From Mycolicibacterium phlei (GTDB taxonomy: Bacteria > Actinomycetota > Actinomycetes > Mycobacteriales > Mycobacteriaceae), in contig NZ_CP014475.1 in the NCBI RefSeq assembly GCF_001583415.1, forward strand, positions 3,038,001-3,102,000: 64,000 bases of DNA, written 5' to 3'. Position 1 is the stretch's first letter, and every line of letters begins with the position of its first letter. Both the position numbers and the translations under genes were made by a program. This document shows positions 32,712 through 40,436 of the stretch, in pieces. Below the pieces are notes generated by a model. It was not told the origin of the DNA. It ran no database searches and saw only the letters and a program-made list of their open reading frames with translations.

Positions 32712-33829
32712 GAACCCTCGTGGGCCGCTGGCAGACGTGGGCCGGCTTCGGGATCGCGGCGGTGTTGCTGTTCGGGGTGGCCCCGGCGGTGCTGTCGGAC
32801 TTCCGGCTCAGCCTGCTGGGCAAGTTCCTGTGCTTCGCGATCGTCGCGGTCGGCATCGGGCTGGCGTGGGGCCGCGGCGGCATGCTGGTGCTGGGCCAGG
32901 GCGTGTTCTTCGGCCTGGGCGGCTACATGATGGGCATGCACCTCAAGATCGCCGACGCGCAGCTGCGCGGCGACGACGTGCCCGACTTCATGCAGATCGC
33001 GGGTGTGCGGGAACTGCCCGGCTACTGGGTGCCGTTCGCCTCCCCCGCGTTCACCCTGGCCGCGATCGTGCTGCTGCCGACCGGTATCGCGGCGGCGCTG
33101 GGTTTCGGCGTGTTCAAGCGCCGCGTCAAGGGCGCCTACTTCGCGATCCTGTCGCAGGCCCTGGCCGCCGCCCTGGCGATCCTGCTGGTCGGGCAGACCA
33201 GCCTCGGTGGCAGCAACGGGCTCAACAGGTTTCGCACGTTCTTCGGGTTCACCCTGAACGACCCGGTGAACCGGCGGATGCTGTACTTCATCGCCGCCGC
33301 GGTGCTGCTGCTGGTGGTGGCGGTGGCCCGTCAGCTCATGCAGAGCCGCTACGGCGAACTGCTGGTGGCGGTGCGCGACGGTGAGGAACGCGTGCGCTTC
33401 CTCGGCTACGACCCCGCCAACATCAAGGTCGTCGCCTACACCACCGCCGCGCTGTTCGCCAGCATCGCCGGCGCGCTGTTCGCCCCGATCGTGGGCTTCA
33501 TCGCGCCGTCGCAGGTCGGCATCCTGCCGTCGATCGCGTTCCTGATCGGCGTCGCGATCGGCGGGCGCACCACCCTACTGGGACCGGTGCTCGGCGCGAT
33601 CGGTGTCGCCTGGGCGCAGACCCTGTTCTCCGAACGGTTCCCGTCGGAGTGGACCTACGCCCAGGGCCTGCTGTTCATCGTCGTCGTCGGCTTCTTCCCA
33701 GCCGGGCTCGCCGGACTGGGCGTGCTGGCCAAGCGCTGGCGGATCCGCAGGCCGCAAGCCCCTGTGGAGCCCAAACCCAGCCAGCCGCAGGATGATCCCG
33801 ACTCCGAGAAGGTGGGGGCAGCCACATGA
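32708..33829 (+). CDS. urtC: Urea ABC transporter permease UrtC
   Basis: A 373-residue polytopic permease of the LivM/UrtC family, with about nine to ten hydrophobic segments and the coupling-loop region MQSRYGELLVAVRDGEERVRFLGYDPANIK. UrtC-specific features are AIVAVGIGLAWGRGGMLVLGQGVFFGLGGYMMGMHL and SLGGSNGLNRFRTFFGF. It pairs with UrtB in the membrane. The start ATG at 32708 overlaps the urtB stop, and its own stop overlaps the urtD ATG (ATGA at 33826). The cytoplasmic C-terminus ends with a Pro/Lys/Asp-rich tail of about 30 residues. Confidence 0.93.
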   Translation: MRTLVGRWQTWAGFGIAAVLLFGVAPAVLSDFRLSLLGKFLCFAIVAVGIGLAWGRGGMLVLGQGVFFGLGGYMMGMHLKIADAQLRGDDVPDFMQIAGVRELPGYWVPFASPAFTLAAIVLLPTGIAAALGFGVFKRRVKGAYFAILSQALAAALAILLVGQTSLGGSNGLNRFRTFFGFTLNDPVNRRMLYFIAAAVLLLVVAVARQLMQSRYGELLVAVRDGEERVRFLGYDPANIKVVAYTTAALFASIAGALFAPIVGFIAPSQVGILPSIAFLIGVAIGGRTTLLGPVLGAIGVAWAQTLFSERFPSEWTYAQGLLFIVVVGFFPAGLAGLGVLAKRWRIRRPQAPVEPKPSQPQDDPDSEKVGAAT

Positions 33830-34668
33830 GCACGCAGGACGTCATTGGCGGGGAGGTCAAGGAACCCGTCCCCGGCGGCAACGCCGGCATGGGCACCGAG
33901 TATCTCGAAGTGCGAGGTCTGACAGTCGATTTCGACGGCTTCAAGGCGGTCAACAATGTCGACATCACGCTGTTCCAGGGCGATCTGCGGTTCCTGATCG
34001 GCCCCAACGGCGCAGGCAAGACGACGGTGATCGACGCGATCACCGGACTGGTGCCCGCGACCGGGTCGGTGAACAAGTCCGGTGTCGAACTGCTCGGCAA
34101 GAAGGTGCACCAGATCGCGCGCCTGGGGGTGGGCCGGACGTTCCAGACCGCCAGCGTCTTCGAACAGTTGACGGTGCTGCAGAACCTCGACATCGCCGCC
34201 GGCGCCGGGCGCTCGGCATGGACGCTGCTGCGCAGGCGCAAGGGGGTGCTGCCGGCCATCGAGGAGGCGCTCGAGACGATCGGGCTCACCGACCTGGCCG
34301 ACAAGCCCGCCGGGGTGCTGGCGCACGGGCAGAAGCAGTGGCTGGAGATCGGCATGCTGCTGGTGCAGAACGCCGACGTGCTGCTTCTCGACGAACCCGT
34401 CGCCGGGATGAGCCACGAGGAACGCGAGGAGACCGGAAACCTGTTGCGCCGCATCGGCGGTGAGCGCACCGTGGTCGTCGTCGAACACGACATGGACTTC
34501 ATGCGCGCGTTCGCGACGTCGGTGACCGTGCTGGCCCGCGGCCAGGTGATCGCCGAGGGCACCGTCGCCGAGGTGCAGGCCAACCCCAAGGTGCAGGAGG
34601 TCTACCTCGGCACCGCCGCCGCAGGCACCGCCGACGTGCCCGAAGAACTCGTCGAGGAGACGTCCTGA
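33826..34668 (+). CDS. urtD: Urea ABC transporter ATPase UrtD
   Basis: A 280-residue ABC ATPase of the LivG/UrtD type. Walker A GPNGAGKTT lies near residues 63-71, the Q-loop in GRTFQTASVFE, a degenerate signature region LAHGQKQWLEIGMLL (typical of UrtD), Walker B DVLLLDEPVAGM and the H-loop in VVEHDMDF. It energises urea import with UrtE. An N-terminal extension of about 25 residues precedes the ABC domain. The ATG overlaps the urtC stop by 4 nt and its TGA shares one base with the urtE ATG. The C-terminal extension (VQEVYLG and beyond) is normal for the LivG class. Confidence 0.95.
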   Translation: MSTQDVIGGEVKEPVPGGNAGMGTEYLEVRGLTVDFDGFKAVNNVDITLFQGDLRFLIGPNGAGKTTVIDAITGLVPATGSVNKSGVELLGKKVHQIARLGVGRTFQTASVFEQLTVLQNLDIAAGAGRSAWTLLRRRKGVLPAIEEALETIGLTDLADKPAGVLAHGQKQWLEIGMLLVQNADVLLLDEPVAGMSHEEREETGNLLRRIGGERTVVVVEHDMDFMRAFATSVTVLARGQVIAEGTVAEVQANPKVQEVYLGTAAAGTADVPEELVEETS

Positions 34669-35360
34669 TGCTGCAGCTTGTCGATGTGCACACCGGCTAC
34701 GGCCGCACCGAGGTGATCCACGGGGTCAGCATCGAGGTGCCCTCCGACGGGGTCGCGGCGGTGATGGGGCACAACGGCGCGGGCAAGACCACGCTGCTGC
34801 GCGCGGCGGTCGGGCTGCTCAAATGCTCGTCGGGCCGGGTGCTGTTCGACGGGGAGGACGTCACGAAGCTGCGGCCCAGCGCGCGGGTGGGCCGCGGGCT
34901 GGCGTACGTGCCGCAGGGCCAGCAGTCCTTCGGCCAGCTGACGACCATGGAGAACCTGCAGGTCGTCGCCGACGGCCGCAAGAACGGCAAGCAGTTGATC
35001 GACGAACAGCTCGACCTGTTCCCCGCGCTGCGGGAACTGTTGTCGCGCCGCGCCGGCCTGCTCTCCGGTGGGCAGCGCCAGCAGCTGGCGATCGCGCGGG
35101 CGTTGATCACCTCGCCGAAGTGCCTGATCCTCGACGAGCCGACCGAGGGCATCCAGCCGTCGGTGGTCGCCGAGATCGAGGCCGCGATCACCGCGCTGAC
35201 CAGGCGCGGCGACCTCGGGGTGCTGCTGGTCGAACAGCACATCGGCTTCGCACTGGAGTCGGCGCAGACCTACTACATCCTGGAGTCCGGCCGGGTGACC
35301 TCCAGCGGCACCGGTGGTTCGTCGTCGGAGGCCGATGTGCGCGCCGCCATGGCCATCTGA
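34668..35360 (+). CDS. urtE: Urea ABC transporter ATPase UrtE
   Basis: A 230-residue ABC ATPase of the LivF/UrtE type with Walker A GHNGAGKTTLL (about 34-44), signature LLSGGQRQQLAIARAL (about 127-142), Walker B CLILDEPTEGIQPSVV and the H-loop LLVEQHIGFAL. It is the last gene of the urt operon and forms the ATPase pair with UrtD. The ATG at 34668 is coupled to the urtD stop through TGATG. After the stop come three short direct repeats and a GC-rich palindrome that probably terminates the operon. No urease or urea carboxylase gene follows; the next gene encodes an unrelated membrane protein. Confidence 0.95.
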   Translation: MLQLVDVHTGYGRTEVIHGVSIEVPSDGVAAVMGHNGAGKTTLLRAAVGLLKCSSGRVLFDGEDVTKLRPSARVGRGLAYVPQGQQSFGQLTTMENLQVVADGRKNGKQLIDEQLDLFPALRELLSRRAGLLSGGQRQQLAIARALITSPKCLILDEPTEGIQPSVVAEIEAAITALTRRGDLGVLLVEQHIGFALESAQTYYILESGRVTSSGTGGSSSEADVRAAMAI

Positions 35361-35361
35361 G

Positions 35362-35418
35362 ATAGCCCTTGAAATAGCCCGGAAATAGCCCGAATCCGCA
35401 CCCGCCCGCCGCGGCGGG
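35362..35418 (+). terminator. ATAGCCC triplet repeats and GC palindrome after urtE
   Basis: ATAGCCC recurs at 35362, 35374 and 35385, in units of 11 to 12 bp, just after the urtE stop. They are followed at 35405-35418 by CCCGCCGCGGCGGG, a perfect 14-bp palindrome that could fold as a terminator stem. The membrane protein gene starts 16 nt later. Confidence 0.5.
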
Positions 35419-35434
35419 ATGGCACAGTTGCGCC

Positions 35435-35974
35435 GTGGACACTCCGACCGAGAACCGGGTCCTGGTCGACACCGGGGGCCTCATCGTGACCGACGACGGG
35501 CGCCGGGTGCTCGTCATCGACCGCGGCACCGGCGGGCTGACGGTGCTGGCGTTCGTGCTGGGGGTGCTGACGTTGGTGGTCGGCGGCTTCGGCGTGGCCG
35601 CACTGGTCACCGGAACGCTGTCGACCGTGCTGGGGGCGGTGTTCGTCGCCGCCGGGGTGGCGCTGGCGGTCGCGACAGCCCTGGTGGTGCTGCGGGTGCG
35701 CCGCTACCGGGGCAGGCCGCTGCACGAGTGCCGGCCCGCGGCGGTGCTGGACCGCAAGCTCGAACTGTTCAGCTACCGCGGCGGCGCGCTGGTGCAGCTC
35801 GATCAGGTGCGGTTCGCCCGCAGGTTCCAGATCGGTTCCAGCTCACCGAAACTCGTCGCGATCACCCCGGGCGGCACGCACACCCTCAAGCGCGGCAACC
35901 CGTTCGACGGCGGAGTCGGCAAGGTCGACGAGGTGCTCAACGCCGTGATCGGCGCGCACGCACCCGCCGGCTGA
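35435..35974 (+). CDS. Hypothetical two-helix membrane protein
   Basis: A 179-residue protein I do not recognise. Two strong hydrophobic segments (about 34-62 and 66-86, LTVLAFVLGVLTLVVGGFGVAALV and LGAVFVAAGVALAVATALVVL) form a hairpin, flanked by a short cytoplasmic N-terminus and a C-terminal soluble domain (about 90-179) with alternating charged and aromatic residues (LDRKLELFSYRGGALVQLDQVRFARRFQIG), perhaps PH-like. The start is a GTG at 35435. It stands alone between the urt operon and hisS, with which it converges with 1 nt between stops. Its restricted features give no functional clue. Confidence 0.7.
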   Translation: MDTPTENRVLVDTGGLIVTDDGRRVLVIDRGTGGLTVLAFVLGVLTLVVGGFGVAALVTGTLSTVLGAVFVAAGVALAVATALVVLRVRRYRGRPLHECRPAAVLDRKLELFSYRGGALVQLDQVRFARRFQIGSSSPKLVAITPGGTHTLKRGNPFDGGVGKVDEVLNAVIGAHAPAG

Positions 35975-35975
35975 G

Positions 35976-37241
35976 TCAGACCCGGTTCAGCCGGGACAGC
36001 ACCTCGCGCAGCACGTCGTCGGCGGGCACGTCGGTCTGCTCGCCGGTGGCGAGGTTCTTCACCCCGACGGTGCCGGCCTCGATGTCGCGGTCCCCGGCCA
36101 CCAGCGCCAGCGACGCCCCGGAGCGGTCGGCGGCCTTCATCGCGGCCTTCACGCTGCGGTCGCCGTAGGCCATGTCGACCCGCACCCCCGCCGCCCGCAG
36201 CCGCGCGCCCAGCACCATCAGCTGCGTCTTGGCCTGCTCGCCCATCGGCACCGAGAACACGTCCACCCGTGAGGTGCCGCCGACGCTCTTGCCCTCGGCC
36301 TTCAGCGCCAGCAGGGTCCGGTCCACGCCCAGCCCGAAACCGATGCCGGACAGGTCCTTTCCGCCCAGCTGGCGCATCAGCCCGTCGTAGCGGCCACCGC
36401 CGCCGATGCCGGACTGCGCGCCGAGCCCGTCGTGGACGAACTCGAACGTGGTCTTGGTGTAGTAGTCCAGACCGCGCACCATCCGCGGGTTGATCACGTA
36501 CGGCACGTCCAGCGCGTCGAGGTAGGCCAGCACCTTGTCGAAGTGCTCCCTGGCCCCGTCGGACAGGTGGTCCAGCATCACCGGCGCGTCGGCGGTCATC
36601 TCCCGCACGTGCGGCCGCTTGTCGTCGAGCACCCGCAGCGGGTTGATCTCGGCGCGTCGCCGCGTCTCCTCGTCGAGGTCGAGCTTGAACAGGAACTTCT
36701 GCAGCAGTTCGCGGTACTGCGGCCGGCAGGTGTCGTCGCCCAGCGAGGTGATCTCCAGCCGGAACCCGTCGAGCCCCAGCGCCCGGAATCCGGCGTCGGC
36801 CACCGCGATCACCTCGGCGTCCAGCGCCGGGTCGTCGACCCCGATGGCCTCCACCCCGACCTGCTGCAGCTGACGGTAACGCCCCGCCTGCGGGCGCTCG
36901 TAGCGGAAGAACGGCCCCGAGTAGCACAGCTTGACGGGCAGCGCGCCGCGGTCCAGGCCGTGCTCGATGACCGCACGCATCACCCCCGCGGTGCCCTCCG
37001 GCCGCAGCGTCACCGACCGGTCGCCGCGGTCGGCGAAGGTGTACATCTCCTTGGACACCACGTCGGTGGACTCCCCCACCCCGCGCGCGAACAGCGCGGT
37101 GTCCTCGAAGATCGGCAACTCGATGTCGCCGTAGCCCGCGCGCCGGGCGGTGTCGAGAAGCGTGTCGCGCACGCCGACGAACTGCGCGGAGTCCGGGGGC
37201 AGGTAGTCCGGGACGCCCTTGGGCGCCTGAAAGTCAGTCAC
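35976..37241 (-). CDS. hisS: Histidyl-tRNA synthetase
   Basis: A 421-residue class II histidyl-tRNA synthetase. Motifs visible are [13 protein letters not shown] near the N-terminus, the motif 2 loop [21 protein letters not shown] (about 107-127), the histidine-binding [32 protein letters not shown] (about 255-286) and motif 3 [15 protein letters not shown]. The C-terminal anticodon-binding domain spans about 325-421. The start is a GTG at 37241 directly following the TAA of the upstream MBL-fold gene without a gap, so the two are one transcriptional unit, the same arrangement I recall from M. tuberculosis (Rv2581c-hisS). Length is normal. Confidence 0.97.
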   Translation of the reverse strand: MTDFQAPKGVPDYLPPDSAQFVGVRDTLLDTARRAGYGDIELPIFEDTALFARGVGESTDVVSKEMYTFADRGDRSVTLRPEGTAGVMRAVIEHGLDRGALPVKLCYSGPFFRYERPQAGRYRQLQQVGVEAIGVDDPALDAEVIAVADAGFRALGLDGFRLEITSLGDDTCRPQYRELLQKFLFKLDLDEETRRRAEINPLRVLDDKRPHVREMTADAPVMLDHLSDGAREHFDKVLAYLDALDVPYVINPRMVRGLDYYTKTTFEFVHDGLGAQSGIGGGGRYDGLMRQLGGKDLSGIGFGLGVDRTLLALKAEGKSVGGTSRVDVFSVPMGEQAKTQLMVLGARLRAAGVRVDMAYGDRSVKAAMKAADRSGASLALVAGDRDIEAGTVGVKNLATGEQTDVPADDVLREVLSRLNRV

Positions 37242-37922
37242 TTAACTCAAGCCTTCGAGAAATGGGTTGTGGCGGCGTTCGAAGCCGATCGTGGTCCGCG
37301 GACCATGCCCCGGTAGTACCACGGTGTCGTCGTCGAGCACCAACAGTTTGTTGACGATGGAGCCGAGCAGGTCCCGGCCGCTGCCGCCCGGCAGGTCGGT
37401 GCGGCCGACCGACTGCCGGAACAGGGTATCGCCGGTGAACACGACGGTCCCCGGGCCCGACACCCCCTCGACGCGGAACACCACCGACCCCCGGGTGTGC
37501 CCCGGGGTGTGGTCGACGGTCACGGTCGTCCCGCCGACGTCGACCTTGTCGCCGTCGGTGTCCAGCTCGACGAGCTGGCGGGGCTCTTGGAACAGCACAC
37601 CGAACGCCGAGGTGGCCAGGCCGCCGATCAGGCCCCGGCCGAAGTCCTTGACCGGGTCGGTCAGCATGTAGCGGTCCTCGGGGTGGATGAACGCCGGGCA
37701 GCCGTAGGTGTCGGCCACCTTCTGCGCCGACCAGATGTGATCGATGTGGCCGTGGGTGAGCAGAACCGCAGCCGGGGTCAGGCGGTGTTCATCGAGGATC
37801 CGGCGCAGCGGCCCCATCGCCCGCTGGCCGGGGTCGACGACGATCGCGTCGGCCCCGTCCTTCGGGGCCAGCACATAGCAGTTGCACGCCATGAAGCCGG
37901 CCGGAAACCCGGTGATGAACAC
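37242..37922 (-). CDS. Glyoxalase II-like metallo-beta-lactamase-fold hydrolase
   Basis: A 226-residue MBL-fold hydrolase with HGHIDH at 57-62, DHTPGHTRGSVVF (about 130-142), TGDTLF and the C-terminal LPGHGPRTTIGFE. It belongs to the glyoxalase II/ persulfide-dioxygenase-like clan and probably hydrolyses a thioester or similar; the exact substrate is unproven. I chose the GTG at 37922 (VFITGFPAGFMACNCYVL), which matches the length I remember for Rv2581c (about 224 residues); the open frame extends to 38009. It is co-transcribed with hisS and divergent from the cyclophilin gene. Confidence 0.88.
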   Translation of the reverse strand: MFITGFPAGFMACNCYVLAPKDGADAIVVDPGQRAMGPLRRILDEHRLTPAAVLLTHGHIDHIWSAQKVADTYGCPAFIHPEDRYMLTDPVKDFGRGLIGGLATSAFGVLFQEPRQLVELDTDGDKVDVGGTTVTVDHTPGHTRGSVVFRVEGVSGPGTVVFTGDTLFRQSVGRTDLPGGSGRDLLGSIVNKLLVLDDDTVVLPGHGPRTTIGFERRHNPFLEGLS

Positions 37923-38023
37923 GACGTCCAGTTTCCCATCCCGCCACGACGTGGCCTTAAGCACCACACCCAGCAATGCCTGGCACACTCGTTGCCGACC
38001 GTTCCACACGAGAAGGAGAGGGC

Positions 38024-38896
38024 GTGCCGACTAACGAACAGCGGCGGGAAGCTGCGAAGCGCAAACTCGAGCGGCAACTGCAGCGCCGCGCCGAGAGGGC
38101 TCGTAAGCGGCGGCTGTACACGATCATCGGCTCGGTCGTCAGTGCGATCGCCGTGATCGCCGCGGTCGTCACCACCGTCGTGATAACCAAGCGCGACTCG
38201 GGCGACACCGAGAACGCGGCGGCGACCGACACCCCCACCACCTCGGCGCAGGCGCAGCCGGGCGGACTACCCGCGTTCGTCGCCCCCGCCGGTCTCGGCG
38301 AGAACTGCCAGTACCCGGCGACCGCGGAGAAGGCCAGCAAGGACGTCAAGCCGCCGCGCACCGGCAAGGTGCCGCGGGAGCCCGGCGAGGTCAGCGCCAG
38401 CATGTCCACCGACCAGGGCAACATCGGGCTGATGCTCGACAACGACAAGTCGCCGTGCACGGTGAACAACTTCGCCAGCCTGGCCCAGCAGGGCTACTTC
38501 GACGACACCCCGTGCCACCGGCTGACCACCGCGGACTCCCTGAAGGTGTTGCAGTGCGGCGACCCGACCGGTAAGGGCACCGGCGGTCCGGGCTACTCGT
38601 TCGCCAACGAGTACCCGACCAACCAGTACCAGCGCGACGACCCGAAGCTGCAGGAGCCGGTGACCTATCCGCGCGGCACCCTGGCGATGGCCAACGCCGG
38701 CCCCGACACCAACGGCAGCCAGTTCTTCCTGGTCTACGGCGACTCGAAGCTGCCGCCGAACTACACGGTGTTCGGCACGATCGACGAGACCGGGCTGGCC
38801 ACACTGGACAAGATCGCCAGCGCCGGCGTGGAGGGCGGCCGGCCGGACGGCCCGCCGGCCACCCCGGTCCAGGTCAAGTCGATCCTGCTCGACTAG
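38024..38896 (+). CDS. ppiB: Membrane-anchored cyclophilin-type peptidyl-prolyl isomerase (first copy)
   Basis: A 290-residue protein. A basic, coiled N-terminus (about 1-29: RREAAKRKLERQLQRRAERARKRR) precedes one membrane helix (30-52), a linker of about 45 residues and an extracytoplasmic cyclophilin domain (about 120-290) with NFASLAQQGYFDDTPCHRL, GTGGPGYSFANEY and GTLAMANAGPDTNGSQFFLVYGD, the isomerase core. It should accelerate prolyl isomerisation of secreted or membrane proteins. The GTG at 38024 follows AGAAGGAGA. A second, homologous cyclophilin gene starts 12 nt after its stop, evidently a tandem duplication; M. tuberculosis, as I recall, has one gene here (Rv2582). Confidence 0.93.
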   Translation: MPTNEQRREAAKRKLERQLQRRAERARKRRLYTIIGSVVSAIAVIAAVVTTVVITKRDSGDTENAAATDTPTTSAQAQPGGLPAFVAPAGLGENCQYPATAEKASKDVKPPRTGKVPREPGEVSASMSTDQGNIGLMLDNDKSPCTVNNFASLAQQGYFDDTPCHRLTTADSLKVLQCGDPTGKGTGGPGYSFANEYPTNQYQRDDPKLQEPVTYPRGTLAMANAGPDTNGSQFFLVYGDSKLPPNYTVFGTIDETGLATLDKIASAGVEGGRPDGPPATPVQVKSILLD

Positions 38897-38908
38897 GCCG
38901 GGAGCACC

Positions 38909-39985
38909 GTGACCGAACCGACACCGCCCAACGGCTTCGAACCGCCGCCGGCGTACGCACCGCCTGAGGCGCCGCCGTACCCGGCTGAGGCTCCCCCGCC
39001 GTACCCGCCCTACCCGCCGCCGTATCCGCCCCCGTACGGCTACCCGGCGGCATATCCGGCGGGACCCAGGCCGACGAACACGTTCGCGGTCATCTCGATG
39101 GTGTTCGCGTTCCTGTTCGCGCCGCTGGGCATCCTGTTCGGTCACCTGTCGCTGTCGCAGATCAAGAAGACCGGCGAGGAGGGCCGCGGGCTGGCGATCG
39201 CCGGCCTGGTCATCAGCTACCTGGTCACGGTGGCGATGGTGCTGCTGATCACCGTGACCGTCGTGCTCCTGGTGGCCGTGGCCCGGGACATGGACTCCTA
39301 CTACGACCGCACGGACCGGCCCCCGGTCACGGCGACCCCCGCCCAGCTCGACGACCTGCCGAAGTTCAAACCGCCGGCCACGCTCGGGTCGAACTGCCAG
39401 TACCCGGCCACCCCCGAGCCGCCGAGCAAGTCGGTCAAGCCGCCGCGGACCGGGAAGGTGGCCACCACCCCGGAGTTCGTCAACGCCACCATCACGACCA
39501 ACCGCGGCGTCATCGGGATCAGGCTCGACAACGCCAAGGCCCCGTGCACGGTGAACAACTTCGTCAGCCTCGCCCAGCAGGGTTTCTTCGACAAGACGCA
39601 GTGCCATCGGCTGACCACCAGCGAGGAGCTCGGCGTCCTGCAGTGCGGCGACCCGACCGGCACCGGCACCGGCGGGCCGGGTTACCGGTTCCCCAACGAG
39701 TACCCGACCAACCAGTTCCGGCTCACCGACCCGGCGATGAAGAAACCGCTGCGCTATCCGCGCGGCACCCTGGCGATGGCCAACTCGGGCCTCGGCACCA
39801 ACGGCAGCCAGTTCTTCCTCGTCTACGAGGACTCCGCGCTGCCGCCGACCTACACGGTGTTCGGCACCATCAACGAGGCCGGGCTGGCCACGATCGACAA
39901 GATCGCCGACGCCGGGGTCGCCGACGGCAGCGACGACGGGAAGCCCGCCGACGAGGTGCGCATCGAGTCGGTCCGGGTGCAGTGA
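38909..39985 (+). CDS. Cyclophilin-type isomerase with Pro-rich/DUF4190 membrane domain (second copy)
   Basis: A 358-residue protein. Residues 1-52 are a Pro/Tyr-rich cytoplasmic tract (PPYPPYPPPYPPPYGYP), then a DUF4190-like two-helix membrane unit (about 57-127, FAVISMVFAFLFAPLGILFGHLSLSQIKKTGEEGRGLAIAGLVISY), then an extracytoplasmic cyclophilin domain (about 185-358) with NFVSLAQQGFFDKTQCHRL and GTLAMANSGLGTNGSQFFLVYED. The cyclophilin part is closely similar to the preceding gene, including the linker NCQYPAT and KPPRTGKV blocks, so it arose by duplication and gained a new membrane anchor. GTG start at 38909. Its two helices would orient the catalytic domain outward only if the loop topology is as in DUF4190 proteins. 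Confidence 0.9.
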   Translation: MTEPTPPNGFEPPPAYAPPEAPPYPAEAPPPYPPYPPPYPPPYGYPAAYPAGPRPTNTFAVISMVFAFLFAPLGILFGHLSLSQIKKTGEEGRGLAIAGLVISYLVTVAMVLLITVTVVLLVAVARDMDSYYDRTDRPPVTATPAQLDDLPKFKPPATLGSNCQYPATPEPPSKSVKPPRTGKVATTPEFVNATITTNRGVIGIRLDNAKAPCTVNNFVSLAQQGFFDKTQCHRLTTSEELGVLQCGDPTGTGTGGPGYRFPNEYPTNQFRLTDPAMKKPLRYPRGTLAMANSGLGTNGSQFFLVYEDSALPPTYTVFGTINEAGLATIDKIADAGVADGSDDGKPADEVRIESVRVQ

Positions 39986-39986
39986 C

Positions 39987-40274
39987 CTAGCCGGTCGGGG
40001 CGGTCTCGATGTAGAACTCGACGTCCTCGCCGTCGACCTTGGTCACCTGCATGTCCGCGGTGTACTGCACTCCCTCGGGACCGGTGAAGGTGCACTCGAA
40101 GGTGGTGCCGACCTTGGCCTCGATTCCGTCCGGGCACGTGACGTCGGTGGGCTTGAACCCGGTCTGCTCCGACACCAGGTCGACGACGGACTTCGCCGCC
40201 CCTTCCGGCTTGATGGTGGCGCTGCAACCAGCAAGCGCGAGCGCGGCGACAAGGACCAGCAACGCAGGACGCAT
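39987..40274 (-). CDS. Small DUF4333-type lipoprotein
   Basis: A 95-residue lipoprotein. The signal peptide MRPALLVLVAALALAGC ends in the lipobox LAGC (C17). The mature 79 residues match the DUF4333 pattern of mycobacterial lipoproteins, with KSVVDLVSEQTGFKPTDVTCPDGIEAKVGTTFECTFT and two cysteines that could form a disulfide. The function is unknown; the domain resembles small extracytoplasmic binding or stability modules. The start is the ATG at 40274. It converges with the second cyclophilin gene (stops 1 nt apart) and lies downstream of the relA-associated repeat array. Confidence 0.85.
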   Translation of the reverse strand: MRPALLVLVAALALAGCSATIKPEGAAKSVVDLVSEQTGFKPTDVTCPDGIEAKVGTTFECTFTGPEGVQYTADMQVTKVDGEDVEFYIETAPTG

Positions 40275-40320
40275 TGTCGCAGTATGGCAGATCTGGCAAA
40301 AATTGACGCGCCGTGCAGAC

Positions 40321-40436
40321 GGCTCACGCCGCTTCTGCCTGATCGCGGCTCACGCCGCTTCTGCCTGATCGCGGCTCACGCCGCTTCTGCCTGATCGCGG
40401 CTCACGCCGCTTCTGCCTGATCGCGGCTCACGCCGC
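40321..40436. repeat. 26-bp tandem repeat array overlapping the relA stop codon
   Basis: Four complete 26-bp copies at 40321-40346, 40347-40372, 40373-40398 and 40399-40424 are identical, and a 12-bp partial fifth copy ends at 40436. On the relA coding strand each unit contains GCGGC-GTGA-GCCGC, a 5-bp stem capped by a GNRA-type loop. The relA TGA (40428-40430) lies in the partial copy, so a row of hairpins follows the gene. Likely a variable-number repeat and perhaps a composite terminator or RNA stabiliser. Confidence 0.92.

Noticed and set aside
40321..40436. Possible CRISPR-like array
   Set aside because: The 26-bp units are directly contiguous, with no unique spacers and no cas genes nearby. 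It is a simple tandem repeat.
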